This document shows positions 28,567 to 37,257 of a stretch of DNA of 64,000 nucleotides, in pieces. The position numbers were made by a program, and so were the translations under genes. The notes beneath the pieces were generated by a model, which had not been told where the DNA came from, ran no database searches, and saw only the letters and a program-made list of their open reading frames with translations. How positions within the stretch are numbered: the first letter of the stretch is position 1; each line of letters begins with the position of its first letter. Source of the stretch: Pedobacter steynii (GTDB lineage Bacteria > Bacteroidota > Bacteroidia > Sphingobacteriales > Sphingobacteriaceae); assembly GCF_900103665.1 (NCBI RefSeq), contig NZ_FNGY01000004.1:310001-374000 (forward strand), in the 5' to 3' direction.

Positions 28567-29898
28567 ATGATTACAGTAACAACAGGAGAAAAAGAATTCT
28601 TCAAAGGAATTGGACAAATAAAATTTGAAGGTTTAAGCACAGATAACCCATTGGCATTTCGCTGGTATGACGAAAATAGAGTAATTGCAGGAAAGACGAT
28701 GAAGGAGCACCTGCGTTTTGCCTGTGCCTACTGGCATTCCTTTGTCGCCACGGGTGGAGATCCCTTTGGCGAAGCCACCATTATTCATCCATGGAATGAA
28801 AAATCTGATGCCGTAGCACGCGCAAAAGACAAAATGGATGCGGCTTTTGAATTCATCACCAAGATGAACCTCCCTTATTACTGCTTTCATGATGTGGATC
28901 TGGTAGATTATACCAATGACATTAAGGAGAATGAACGACGTCTACAGGCGGTCGTGGATTATGCCCAACAAAAGCAGGCTGCAAGTGGTGTAAAGCTACT
29001 TTGGGGAACTGCAAATTTGTTCTCTCACCGCCGGTATATGAATGGTGCGGCGACAAACCCTGATTTCCACGTTTTAGCCCATGGTGCTGCACAGGTGAAA
29101 TCAGCTTTAGATGCGACAATTGCACTCGGTGGGGAAAACTATGTATTCTGGGGTGGCCGTGAAGGTTACATGAGCCTGCTGAATACCAATATGAAACGGG
29201 AACAGGAACACCTCGCGAAGTTCTTACACACCGCAAAAGATTATGCCCGTAAACAGGGCTTTAAAGGCACCTTCTTTATCGAACCTAAACCATGCGAACC
29301 CTCTAAACACCAGTACGATTACGATTCGGCAACGGTGAGCAATTTCCTTCGTCAATATGGTTTGCTGGAAGATTTCAAACTGAACATTGAGGTGAACCAT
29401 GCCACACTTGCCGGTCATACCTTCCAGCACGAATTACAAGTCGCTGCTGATGCAGGTCTCTTGGGCTCTATGGATGCCAACAGAGGTGATTACCAAAACG
29501 GATGGGATACCGATCAGTTTCCAAACAACATCAATGAGCTGACAGAAGCCATGCTGATTGTGCTGGAAGCCAATGGTCTTCAGGGTGGCGGAATCAACTT
29601 TGACGCCAAAATCAGAAGAAACTCTACTGATCCTGCGGATTTGTTCTATGCACATATTGGTGGGATGGATACTTTTGCAAGAGCCCTGATTACTGCAGAT
29701 CAAATACTCCAGCAATCTGACTATAAAAAAATCAGGACCAAACGTTATGCCTCATTTGATCAGGGCGCCGGTCAGGATTTTGAAAATGGCTTGATGGACC
29801 TCGAAGCTTTACGCAACTATGCCGTTGAAAAAGGAGAACCGGAAAGCATCAGCGGTCAGCAGGAACTGTTAGAAAACATCATTAACAGATTTATTTAG
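28567..29898 (+). CDS. xylA: Xylose isomerase
   Basis: 443 aa, the usual length of class II xylose isomerases. It interconverts D-xylose and D-xylulose in the cytoplasm using two divalent metals. Conserved segments are [18 protein letters not shown] (catalytic His108), [24 protein letters not shown] (metal ligand E239, K241), [11 protein letters not shown] and SMDANRGD. All key residues appear intact. It lies 91 bp after xylB with no obvious terminator between them, so xylBA is one operon. It is followed by a strong hairpin terminator. Confidence 0.98.
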   Translation: MITVTTGEKEFFKGIGQIKFEGLSTDNPLAFRWYDENRVIAGKTMKEHLRFACAYWHSFVATGGDPFGEATIIHPWNEKSDAVARAKDKMDAAFEFITKMNLPYYCFHDVDLVDYTNDIKENERRLQAVVDYAQQKQAASGVKLLWGTANLFSHRRYMNGAATNPDFHVLAHGAAQVKSALDATIALGGENYVFWGGREGYMSLLNTNMKREQEHLAKFLHTAKDYARKQGFKGTFFIEPKPCEPSKHQYDYDSATVSNFLRQYGLLEDFKLNIEVNHATLAGHTFQHELQVAADAGLLGSMDANRGDYQNGWDTDQFPNNINELTEAMLIVLEANGLQGGGINFDAKIRRNSTDPADLFYAHIGGMDTFARALITADQILQQSDYKKIRTKRYASFDQGAGQDFENGLMDLEALRNYAVEKGEPESISGQQELLENIINRFI

Positions 29899-29931
29899 CC
29901 CCTCATAAACCTATTCTGGTAATTGAAAATT

Positions 29932-29965
29932 ATAATGGGTTGCTGAAAGCTCAGCAACCCATTAT
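29932..29965. terminator. Bidirectional rho-independent terminator
   Basis: Perfect 15-bp arms (29932-29946 and 29951-29965; core AATGGGTTGCTGA) enclose an AAGC loop. T-rich sequence lies on the plus side (ATTATTTCTC). It sits between convergent xylA and the GH92 gene and should serve both. Confidence 0.9.
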
Positions 29966-29993
29966 TTCTCCCTCTTTCTGCTACATTTTTTGA

Positions 29994-32711
29994 CTAATTT
30001 ACCTGATCTCCGGGAGGTAAATCTACAATTCCCCATTGCTTATTTGGTTTAGGTCCGAGCCAGATATGCAGCTCCCCTCCTTTGGCAAAATCAGCATGTC
30101 TAAACCAGAACCGATTTAACGCTTTCCCATTTAAGGTTGCCTTTTGGATGTATAAATTTTCAGCTGAATTGTGATGCGTTTTGATTACAAACTGCTTTCC
30201 TTTATAATATTTAGGATCAAGTTTGATCGTCACTTCATCAAAAATTGGGCTGGTAATGTCATAAACAGGATCTCTGTTCACATTACCCTGCAGATTAAAT
30301 AGGCCTATGCCCATCAATGCACTTAAAGCACCCATTTGTCCCTGGTCCTCATCCTGACCACCATATCCAAGGTCCGGACTAATACCTCCATATGATTTTT
30401 CCTTTACAATCCTTACCCAGCGCTGTGTTAACCAGGGTTTCCCTGCGTAGTTAAAAACATGTGCATCTGATAAAGCTGGTTGATTACCATAGCTAATGTA
30501 ACCCTGACCATATTCGGCTACAAAATCACTTTCCAGTGCTTTTTCAAAAGCATAGTTAAGTTTTTCAGATAAAACAGCCTTTCCTCCCATCAGCTTTGCC
30601 AGGCCGCTAATGTCATGAGAGACTCCCCAGGTAGCCTGCCAGGAGTTCGCTTCGATCCAGCCGGCAGGGCTTAATGGATCCGTGCTGATGAATTTACCCG
30701 CTTCATTTTTTGGAAAGAGTAACTTTTGCTTCGGCTCATACAGCTTTTTCCAGCCTTCAGAACGCTTCATGAAAAAGTTATAATCTTCTTTTCGATTGAG
30801 TTTATAGGCCATCTGCGCAATTGCATAATCCTGAAATACAGCTTCGACTGTAATTCCTGCATTGCCTGGGAAATAGCCATTTTTTGTATAGAATTCAATA
30901 TGCTCCTTCGAGCCCAATACCCCTCCCGGCAAATGGTTCCGGCGGATGATATCAAAAGCATGAACAGGATCTGCCTTAGTCAATAAACCCTTCATATACG
31001 TTCCTGCAATGAGATTGGTGACCGGGGAACTCGTCATGATAAAAGTATCTCCACCTCCTACAGGGCCGCGGGGCAGCAAGCCCCCGTCGTCCGCAAACTG
31101 AAGCATCGCCGATGACATGTCATCCTGCACTTCCGGCCATCCCAATCCCCAGAGCACATTCAGATTCCATTGGGTAAGCCACCATGCATCTGTATTGTAC
31201 ATATCATATTTAAGCAGGCCATTGGCCATTTTTGGTACCTGCTTAATTCTAAATGAAGTATCACTCAATGCTGGTTCACCTGCGCGATTGCTGCGGTCGG
31301 GATAATCACCGGAAACGTCAGTTATTTTATGACGCCCTAAAAGCACATGCCATAGATCGGTATAGAATTTTCGCTGCTGCGCTATGCTCCCTCCCTTAAC
31401 GTCAATTTTACCAAGCCAGTCGTTCCATACATTTTTAGATTCATTTCTGATCAGATTAAAGTCCCAGCCCGGACATTCCACCTCCAAATTATGCCGGGCG
31501 TTTTCGAGACTGGTGTATGAAATTGCAATTTTCATTTGTAGCTGATCTCCGGCCAGCACCTCATATTGTGGCGAAATACCAAGGCTATCTCCGTTCAGTT
31601 TATCAATATTCTCAAAATTCTTTTTCCCTTTCCAGCCTGTGAGCGTTTTAAATTCTTTATCCAATTTAACAACAAAAAACACTTTTACATCCTTAGGTCC
31701 GCCCCACAAACGGCCTACTGAACTAAAAGAGCCCTCATAGGAATTACCTGACACCCGGTTCACCCTTGCATTCACCATTTTGGTCCCTCCTATCAGGCCG
31801 CCTAAATTGGTAATGACCTGAGCCTTCATATCCTGGGTAAAAGTAAAACGATAAAAGCTTACCCTATCGGTGGAGGTTAATTCTGTCCATATTTTATGGT
31901 CCCTTAAAAATACACGGTGGTATCCCGGCTGGACGATTTCATCGTCATGACTAAACTCCGATTGCCATGAAGGTTTGCCCTTCTCCAAGCCAGTGTTTGC
32001 CGCCGTTGGCATAATTTCCAGTCCTGATAAGCTCCAATCATGAATCTGTGCGAAACCAAGAATTTGGTTCTCATTATAATTGTATCCTCCTCCCCACTGG
32101 TTCTTATTTCTTGTATGTGGGGCGGCACTCATCATTCCAAAAGGCCGGCAACCGGTTATAAAATAAAAAAACCTTCCCCTGTTGGTTTCAATATAAGGAT
32201 CAACCAATGAAGTGTAATCCCGGTTATTTTCAGGTGATCTGAATACTTCAATCTCGGAAAGTCCCAGGTTATTTCCGTCGCCATCAGTAACTACAAAACG
32301 CAGCCACTTTATCTTTTTGGTTTTGAAAACGACAGCCTTAGCTGTACCGTTATTGGGTATTGAGTTTACCCAAACCTCTGATCCATCGCTAAACATCAGT
32401 TTTCCACTGCCAATAAATTCCTTCAAACCGGGCCTGTCGTACAAAACGATCCGGTCAATCATCACGTTATCTTCCCAGTCGAGCTGAATCCATGGAAACC
32501 TTACATATCCCCAATGCGCAGTTTGTCCTTTACAGGCCCATTCCCCTTTTCCGTTAATCCCAATAATTCCATCTGTTACATTTTGAGCAGAAAAATCATT
32601 ACTTAAAGTGGTCGAAACGGATATCTTTGCTGTTGAAGCAATGTTATCCCCGCCTGCGCTGGCGTTTAGATATCCTAATAATAAGAGTGTAAACAAAAAT
32701 TTAAATTTCAT
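29994..32711 (-). CDS. GH92 alpha-mannosidase with N-terminal discoidin-like domain
   Basis: 905 aa from the ATG at 32711 (MKFKFLFTLLLLGYLN), the start that gives a signal peptide; upstream frame extension is dismissed. Residues 22-170 form an F5/8C-like carbohydrate-binding module (VTDGIIGINGKGEW, LGLSEIEVF). The GH92 part starts at VDPYIETNRGRFFYF. Catalytic-region motifs are ANSWQATWGVSHDISG and YGGQDEDQGQMGALSALMG. FFYF replaces the common FPG-type sequence, and the N-D-E-x-G-Q motif is Q-D-E-D-Q-G-Q, so this belongs to a different subgroup from the 1335-3656 enzyme. It is a single gene, divergent from the AraC gene and convergent with xylA. Confidence 0.92.
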   Translation of the reverse strand: MKFKFLFTLLLLGYLNASAGGDNIASTAKISVSTTLSNDFSAQNVTDGIIGINGKGEWACKGQTAHWGYVRFPWIQLDWEDNVMIDRIVLYDRPGLKEFIGSGKLMFSDGSEVWVNSIPNNGTAKAVVFKTKKIKWLRFVVTDGDGNNLGLSEIEVFRSPENNRDYTSLVDPYIETNRGRFFYFITGCRPFGMMSAAPHTRNKNQWGGGYNYNENQILGFAQIHDWSLSGLEIMPTAANTGLEKGKPSWQSEFSHDDEIVQPGYHRVFLRDHKIWTELTSTDRVSFYRFTFTQDMKAQVITNLGGLIGGTKMVNARVNRVSGNSYEGSFSSVGRLWGGPKDVKVFFVVKLDKEFKTLTGWKGKKNFENIDKLNGDSLGISPQYEVLAGDQLQMKIAISYTSLENARHNLEVECPGWDFNLIRNESKNVWNDWLGKIDVKGGSIAQQRKFYTDLWHVLLGRHKITDVSGDYPDRSNRAGEPALSDTSFRIKQVPKMANGLLKYDMYNTDAWWLTQWNLNVLWGLGWPEVQDDMSSAMLQFADDGGLLPRGPVGGGDTFIMTSSPVTNLIAGTYMKGLLTKADPVHAFDIIRRNHLPGGVLGSKEHIEFYTKNGYFPGNAGITVEAVFQDYAIAQMAYKLNRKEDYNFFMKRSEGWKKLYEPKQKLLFPKNEAGKFISTDPLSPAGWIEANSWQATWGVSHDISGLAKLMGGKAVLSEKLNYAFEKALESDFVAEYGQGYISYGNQPALSDAHVFNYAGKPWLTQRWVRIVKEKSYGGISPDLGYGGQDEDQGQMGALSALMGIGLFNLQGNVNRDPVYDITSPIFDEVTIKLDPKYYKGKQFVIKTHHNSAENLYIQKATLNGKALNRFWFRHADFAKGGELHIWLGPKPNKQWGIVDLPPGDQVN

Positions 32712-32979
32712 TTGGAGTACGTCTGATTGTGTGTGATTAAAAAGCAATTTTAGGTTTGGCGACAATGTATATACATACTAGCGCATAACACCCAGACATG
32801 TACATACATACAATTATACAACATATAATTTTAAAATCCCTGATTTCCTGATAATTTTATGACCCAATGTGACACACAATTAAGGACCTAAAACACTGTT
32901 GCTTAAATGCCCATGAACACCGGAAAAAACAGATGGTTTTTAAATATCATTGCATGGAATGAACTTAAACAAATAGGAC
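32712..32979. promoter_or_regulatory. Divergent control region GH92 / AraC with short palindromes
   Basis: Contains TGTATATACA (32766-32775) and ATGTACAT (32798-32805), about 30 bp apart, in a stretch rich in TACATA repeats. These could be operator half-sites for the adjacent AraC-type protein. No full-consensus promoter is visible. Confidence 0.35.
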
Positions 32980-33723
32980 TTGAAATATCAACTGATCAAA
33001 CCCGAAGCATCACTTTCCGACTTTGTGGATAGTTTTTGGATGCTGCACAATAGTTCAGACAAGGATGAACCAGTTGTGATCGTCCCCGACGGAAGGGTTG
33101 ATTTATTTTTTTCTCAATCGGCGGCATCACCATTTCGCATTGCAATTTTCGGACTTGAAACCCAGGCACAGCAGACCAGCATTACCGCAGATACTTTAAT
33201 TTTTGCCATTAGTTTTAAGCCGCTTGGAATAGAATACATTCTTAAAGCGCAGATTGCCGGCCTGTTAAATAAGGTAAGGCTTTTGCCAGCAGATTTTTGG
33301 GGGTTCAGCTCTGCTGACCTCGACAATTTTGAGTATTTCTGTAAAAAAGCTTCAGAAAAAATACAGGAATACCTACCCAAAGCGACCGATAAAAGAAAAC
33401 AAAAGCTATTTGAGTTGATTTATGCTTCCAATGGCTCGTTGACAGTGAAAGAACTCTCCGAAAAAGTATGCTGGACTGCGCGGCAAATTAACCGTTATTT
33501 CAATGCACAATATGGCATTTCATTAAAATCATATTGCAATATTCTCCGCTTCCGGAATTCAATTCCGGACATCAAAAACGGAAACCTCTTTCCAAACGAG
33601 GCTTTTGCCGATCAATCTCATTTCATCAAAGAAATCAGAAAGCTTACCGGCGTCTCGCCAAAAGTGCTCCGGCAAAATAAAAACGACCGATTTATACAAT
33701 TTTCCAGGTTCGGGGAGCTGTAG
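32980..33723 (+). CDS. AraC-family transcriptional regulator (DUF6597-like N-terminus)
   Basis: 247 aa from a TTG start. The only nearby upstream ATG (32954) meets a stop at once, and MKYQLIKPEASLSDFVDSFW is the typical beginning of this subfamily. The N-terminal half is a small sensing domain (VIVPDGRVDLFF, FAISFKPLG). Residues 150-240 are the AraC double helix-turn-helix (LTVKELSEKVCWTARQINRYF; FADQSHFIKEIRKLTG), ending in SPKVLRQ. Ligand is unknown. It is divergent from the GH92 gene and may control it or itself. The yjdF-like gene follows after 36 bp and may be cotranscribed. Confidence 0.88.
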   Translation: MKYQLIKPEASLSDFVDSFWMLHNSSDKDEPVVIVPDGRVDLFFSQSAASPFRIAIFGLETQAQQTSITADTLIFAISFKPLGIEYILKAQIAGLLNKVRLLPADFWGFSSADLDNFEYFCKKASEKIQEYLPKATDKRKQKLFELIYASNGSLTVKELSEKVCWTARQINRYFNAQYGISLKSYCNILRFRNSIPDIKNGNLFPNEAFADQSHFIKEIRKLTGVSPKVLRQNKNDRFIQFSRFGEL

Positions 33724-33759
33724 TTTTGCTTTCCGAAAAAACGGGAAAATGTATAAAAT

Positions 33760-34191
33760 GTGAAAAGCGAACACCACCTCACCATATTATTTGAACAGCC
33801 TTTTTGGATTGCATTATTTGAAAGAATCGAAAATGATCAATATTGTGTTGCCAGGTCCATTATCAGTACTTCGGAACCGGAAGGTGCTGAAATAACTGAC
33901 TTCCTGAACAACTTTGACTTTGACCAGCTTCAGTATACCGGCCTTGTGTCAAATAACCAGGCAACAAAAGAGAAAAAAAGCTTCAAAAAACGGCAAAAGC
34001 AGACTCAAAAAAACATGACAAACAGCCGGATAAAACACGTCTACAGCAAAGCTCAAATCCTATTGAAGGAACAACTTGAAAACGTTAAAAAGGAAAGAAA
34101 AGCAGTGTCAAAACAGGACAAAATAACAGCAGAACAGCGTAAGTTTGACATCAGACAACAAAAGAAAAAAGACAGGCACAAGGGGCACTGA
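33760..34191 (+). CDS. yjdF: YjdF-family (DUF2992) protein
   Basis: 143 aa from a GTG start; the overlapping ATG two bases earlier is out of frame. The N-terminal half (HLTILFEQPFWIALFERI, then FDFDQLQY) matches YjdF proteins. The C-terminal half is very rich in Lys, Gln and Arg and ends KKKDRHKGH, as is common in this family. In Firmicutes yjdF is controlled by an azaaromatic-sensing riboswitch. Here only 36 bp separate it from the AraC gene, too little for that element, so any control is probably transcriptional. Molecular function is not established. Confidence 0.8.
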   Translation: MKSEHHLTILFEQPFWIALFERIENDQYCVARSIISTSEPEGAEITDFLNNFDFDQLQYTGLVSNNQATKEKKSFKKRQKQTQKNMTNSRIKHVYSKAQILLKEQLENVKKERKAVSKQDKITAEQRKFDIRQQKKKDRHKGH

Positions 34192-34205
34192 GTTATAATT
34201 TAGAT

Positions 34206-34243
34206 GCAATCGATTGCTTTTTTTAAAATGTTTACCTAATTTG
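34206..34243 (+). promoter_or_regulatory. LacI-type operator and promoter of the TMEM220-ebo operon
   Basis: The perfect palindrome GCAATCGATTGC is at 34206-34217. TTG at 34214-34216 and TAATTTG at 34237-34243, 20 bp apart, form a near-consensus promoter. The operator overlaps the -33 element exactly as at xylB and at the cytochrome operon. Confidence 0.78.
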
Positions 34244-34275
34244 GTCCTCCACACACCAATAAAACTTTGATTAAT

Positions 34276-34647
34276 ATGTTACTGAGTATTCTCAACTCTA
34301 TTTTTTGCATTGCCTTTATTTTATTCGCTTATGTAAACCTGAACGATGATGATTCATGGCTTTGGGTCCCGATTTATATGATCGCCTCCATTTGTTGCGG
34401 ATTCGCTGTTTTTGATCATTTCTACCCGAAGGTATACCTTGCGGCCATATCTTTCTATCTGGTTTATGCTGTTATTTTATTTTTTGTAAAAGATGGTGTC
34501 CGCGACTGGATCATACAGTACAAAAGACCAAGTTTGGTAGAGAGCATGCAGGCTACTAAACCTTACATCGAAAAAACCCGTGAATTCTTCGGCCTGCTGA
34601 TCATTAGCGGCGCTTTGGCGATCAACTATTTTGTCGCCATTAACTAG
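34276..34647 (+). CDS. TMEM220-like small membrane protein
   Basis: 123 aa from the ATG at 34276 (MLLSILNSIFCIAFILF); a TTG three codons earlier is less likely. Four hydrophobic segments are visible (about 3-20, 28-45, 53-70, 100-120). The motif AYVNLNDDDSWLWVPIYM resembles the N-x-N-D-P-D/W signature of the TMEM220 family. No function is established. It is the first gene after the operator and 7 bp upstream of eboA, so it is cotranscribed with the ebo cluster and may be an integral part of it. Confidence 0.75.
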   Translation: MLLSILNSIFCIAFILFAYVNLNDDDSWLWVPIYMIASICCGFAVFDHFYPKVYLAAISFYLVYAVILFFVKDGVRDWIIQYKRPSLVESMQATKPYIEKTREFFGLLIISGALAINYFVAIN

Positions 34648-34654
34648 TCCGGTT

Positions 34655-35359
34655 ATGATTTTAGCAGAATTAACCCATTTAAAAAAACTGAGTGACGTTT
34701 TTTTACAAATTCTTGAAAGGAATCTGAGTACAACGGCCCTGACCTGGTTGCAGCAAAAAATTGCCCTGGTTGTGGCTGAAGAGAAATCCGTTCAGTTGCA
34801 TCTCTGTTTTTCTCATCTTCCAAGAATTGCTTCAAAAGGCAAAATCGATTTATTGGATGAGGAAGCATTCAGGATCAGCGAATTAATGCCCGGTTTCATG
34901 ATCAACGACTGGACTTTAGACAAGTTGTCAAGAATCTGGATGCTGATGCAGTTACCATCAGACCACAAAGAAAACTACGTTAAGAAAATTAACAGCCTGT
35001 TTGCTACGGCTGAGATGAATGAACAAATCGCACTTTATGCTGCCCTGCCTTTATATCATTATCCTGAAGAATGGATCACAAGATGTGAAGAAGGTATAAG
35101 AAGTAATATCGGGACAGTACTGGAAGCAATTATGTACCATAACCCCTACCCTGCAAAGTTTCTTTCCCAACCGGCCTGGAACCAACTGGTATTAAAAGCC
35201 TTTTTTACAGAAAAAGACGTCCATCTGATTGTAGGACTGAACGAACGGGTAAATGAAGCCTTGAAGGCTACGCTCGGGGACTACATCAAAGAACGCCTGG
35301 CTGCGAACAGAACGGTTGCTCCGGAGATTTATCAATTGACACAACAAACGAAACCATAA
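34655..35359 (+). CDS. eboA: EboA
   Basis: 234 aa from the ATG at 34655, 7 bp after the TMEM220 stop; an upstream in-frame TTG would overlap that gene. The protein is mostly helical, without signal peptide or catalytic motif. It has the EboA hallmark order: an early AlTWLQQKI segment, ELMPGFMINDWTLDKLSRIWML, and ALPLYHYPEEW with IMYHNPYPAKFL. Recognition rests on these motifs and on its place as first gene of an intact ebo set. Its biochemical role is unknown; it may scaffold or bind the pathway intermediate. Confidence 0.88.
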   Translation: MILAELTHLKKLSDVFLQILERNLSTTALTWLQQKIALVVAEEKSVQLHLCFSHLPRIASKGKIDLLDEEAFRISELMPGFMINDWTLDKLSRIWMLMQLPSDHKENYVKKINSLFATAEMNEQIALYAALPLYHYPEEWITRCEEGIRSNIGTVLEAIMYHNPYPAKFLSQPAWNQLVLKAFFTEKDVHLIVGLNERVNEALKATLGDYIKERLAANRTVAPEIYQLTQQTKP

Positions 35360-35373
35360 ATAAACCATGAACT

Positions 35374-36360
35374 ATGTGCTGTAATGAAAACTTTGAAGAA
35401 AGGAACAAGGGTGAGAAAATAACAACTACCCTTGATTTAACGGAGATCAGCGGGATGAATTTTTTTGATCCGCATGTACACATGACTTCGCGCACTACCG
35501 ATGATTATCAGGCTATGGCCGATGCGGGTATTGTAGCGCTGATAGAACCTGCTTTCTGGCTCGGGCAACCGCGTACCGGGATAGACAGTTTTATCGATTA
35601 CTACAGTAGTCTGATTGGCTGGGAAAGATTCAGATCTTCTCAGTTCGGCATCAAACACTACTGTACGATCGGATTGAACTCCCGGGAGGCCAATAATGAA
35701 AAGCTTGCCGAACAGGTGATGGAAATTCTTCCATCCTTTATTTTTAAAGAAGGTGTGGTCGGTATCGGTGAAATTGGTTTTGATGACCAGACTGCTGCTG
35801 AAGAAAAGTACTACCGCCTGCAACTGGAACTGGCAAAAGAAGCCGGATTGCCCGTACAAATCCATACCCCACACCGGGACAAGAAAAAAGGCACACAGCG
35901 CAGCATGGATATCGCCATTGAACATGGACTGGATCCTAAGATGATTATTGTAGACCACAACAATGAGGAAACCGTAAAGGAAGTACTGGACCGGGGCTTC
36001 TGGGCAGCCTTTACCATTTATCCATTCACCAAAATGGGAAATGAACGGATGGTAGAAGTAGTGAAACAATATGGCCCGGAAAGGATCATGATCAATTCTG
36101 CAGCCGACTGGGGCATCAGTGATCCTTTGGCGATCCCAAAAACTGCGGTCTTAATGAAAAGATCCGGTATCAGTTTAGCCGATATTGAACTCGTTACCTA
36201 TCGGAACGCCATTAGCGCCTTTGCGCAAAGCGGACAGATTGACGAACATGATTTTATTAAAATCAAGGATATTGATCAAAGTCAGAAGTTTGCCAGCAAC
36301 TCCATATTGCGCGGCGGACAGCAGCCAAGAATAGATAAGAATTCGATCATCATCTCCTGA
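35374..36360 (+). CDS. eboB: EboB, TatD-family metal-dependent hydrolase
   Basis: 328 aa from the ATG at 35374. The conserved part begins at MNFFDPHVHMTSRTTDDY, whose Met (35455) is an alternative start that would remove 27 unusual residues. TatD-type metal-binding features are FDPHVHM, GEIGFD, IHTPHRDKK and VDHNNEETV. The usual TatD sequence is changed around GADWGISDP, read here as SAADWGISDP, as in ebo hydrolases. Its substrate is unknown; TatD relatives are nucleases or amidohydrolases. It lies 14 bp after eboA. Confidence 0.88.
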   Translation: MCCNENFEERNKGEKITTTLDLTEISGMNFFDPHVHMTSRTTDDYQAMADAGIVALIEPAFWLGQPRTGIDSFIDYYSSLIGWERFRSSQFGIKHYCTIGLNSREANNEKLAEQVMEILPSFIFKEGVVGIGEIGFDDQTAAEEKYYRLQLELAKEAGLPVQIHTPHRDKKKGTQRSMDIAIEHGLDPKMIIVDHNNEETVKEVLDRGFWAAFTIYPFTKMGNERMVEVVKQYGPERIMINSAADWGISDPLAIPKTAVLMKRSGISLADIELVTYRNAISAFAQSGQIDEHDFIKIKDIDQSQKFASNSILRGGQQPRIDKNSIIIS

Positions 36361-36367
36361 TTATAAC

Positions 36368-37246
36368 ATGAACAAAATCTTAGGATACCTCAGGTTAATG
36401 CGTCCTGCAAATGTGGTGACCGCAGTGGCCGATGTATTGGCCGGAATCGCAATCGCAGGATATTTTTCTGCTGAAACCGACCTGTTTCCCGTTATCCTGC
36501 TTTGCCTTTCAACGATTGGATTGTATAGTGGCGGCATCATTATGAATGACGTATTCGATGCCGAACTGGATGCGATTGAACGTCCGGAGCGGCCGATACC
36601 AAGCGGGCTGATTTCCAAAAAATCAGCCACAATTTTTGCCGGTATATTTTTTTTCATCGGCATATTTTCAGCAGGGCTTTACCATTCCAACTCGCAGTAT
36701 CTGGCAGCAGCGGTTATGATCTCTGCGCTTGTTTACAACAAGTTTTTAAAACACCACCTTATTTTTGGCCCGATAAATATGGGCCTTTGCCGGGGATTGA
36801 ACCTGTTGCTCGGGGTCAGTGTGATTCCTGCCGAAATTCAACATTGGTGGTTTTTAGCGCTTGTTCCCATCGTTTATATTGGGGCAATTACGATGATCAG
36901 CAGAGGTGAAGTACATGGTGGTCAGAAAAAGACACTTTATTTCGCTGCTTTATTATACTTTATGGTCATCGCTGCAATTTTAACCGTAGCGCAGACAAAA
37001 GGTAACCTGCTGCCTTCGCTGATCTTTATCCTTCCTTTTGCGGTGATGATTTTTAGCCCTTTATTCCGGGCCATTCAACAACCCATTGGTAAAAATATTG
37101 GCAAAGCGGTGAAATCAGGAGTAATAGCCCTGATACTAATGAATGCAGCATGGGCTGCTGCTTTTGGCGTGTTCCCCATCGCCATATTTATCGTTGTTTT
37201 ACTGCCGATATCCCTTTTATTGGGCAAAGCTTTTGCCGTTACCTAG
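36368..37246 (+). CDS. eboC: EboC, UbiA-family prenyltransferase
   Basis: 292 aa with about eight or nine transmembrane helices. The first Asp-rich motif NDVFDAELD (D61, D64, D68) is followed by RPERPIPSG, standard for UbiA enzymes that bind a Mg-prenyl diphosphate. The second motif is ISRGEVHGGQKKT, a variant typical of ebo members rather than of quinone enzymes. It should attach a prenyl chain to an aromatic or other small acceptor at the inner membrane. The acceptor is unknown. It is 7 bp after eboB, and eboD follows after 11 bp. Confidence 0.9.
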   Translation: MNKILGYLRLMRPANVVTAVADVLAGIAIAGYFSAETDLFPVILLCLSTIGLYSGGIIMNDVFDAELDAIERPERPIPSGLISKKSATIFAGIFFFIGIFSAGLYHSNSQYLAAAVMISALVYNKFLKHHLIFGPINMGLCRGLNLLLGVSVIPAEIQHWWFLALVPIVYIGAITMISRGEVHGGQKKTLYFAALLYFMVIAAILTVAQTKGNLLPSLIFILPFAVMIFSPLFRAIQQPIGKNIGKAVKSGVIALILMNAAWAAAFGVFPIAIFIVVLLPISLLLGKAFAVT

Positions 37247-37257
37247 TCTTTAAAACC

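Noticed and set aside
34206..34225. GCAATCGATTGC followed by a T run, read as a rho-independent terminator
   Set aside because: The 12-bp palindrome has no loop, so a stable hairpin is unlikely. The copy at 26910 lacks a long T run and lies far from any upstream plus-strand gene, and all three copies align with promoter elements. Operator is the better reading.
35437..36069. 210-codon open frame on the minus strand inside eboB
   Set aside because: Fully antisense to a gene with clear TatD motifs. It shows no recognisable domain and looks like a codon-bias shadow.
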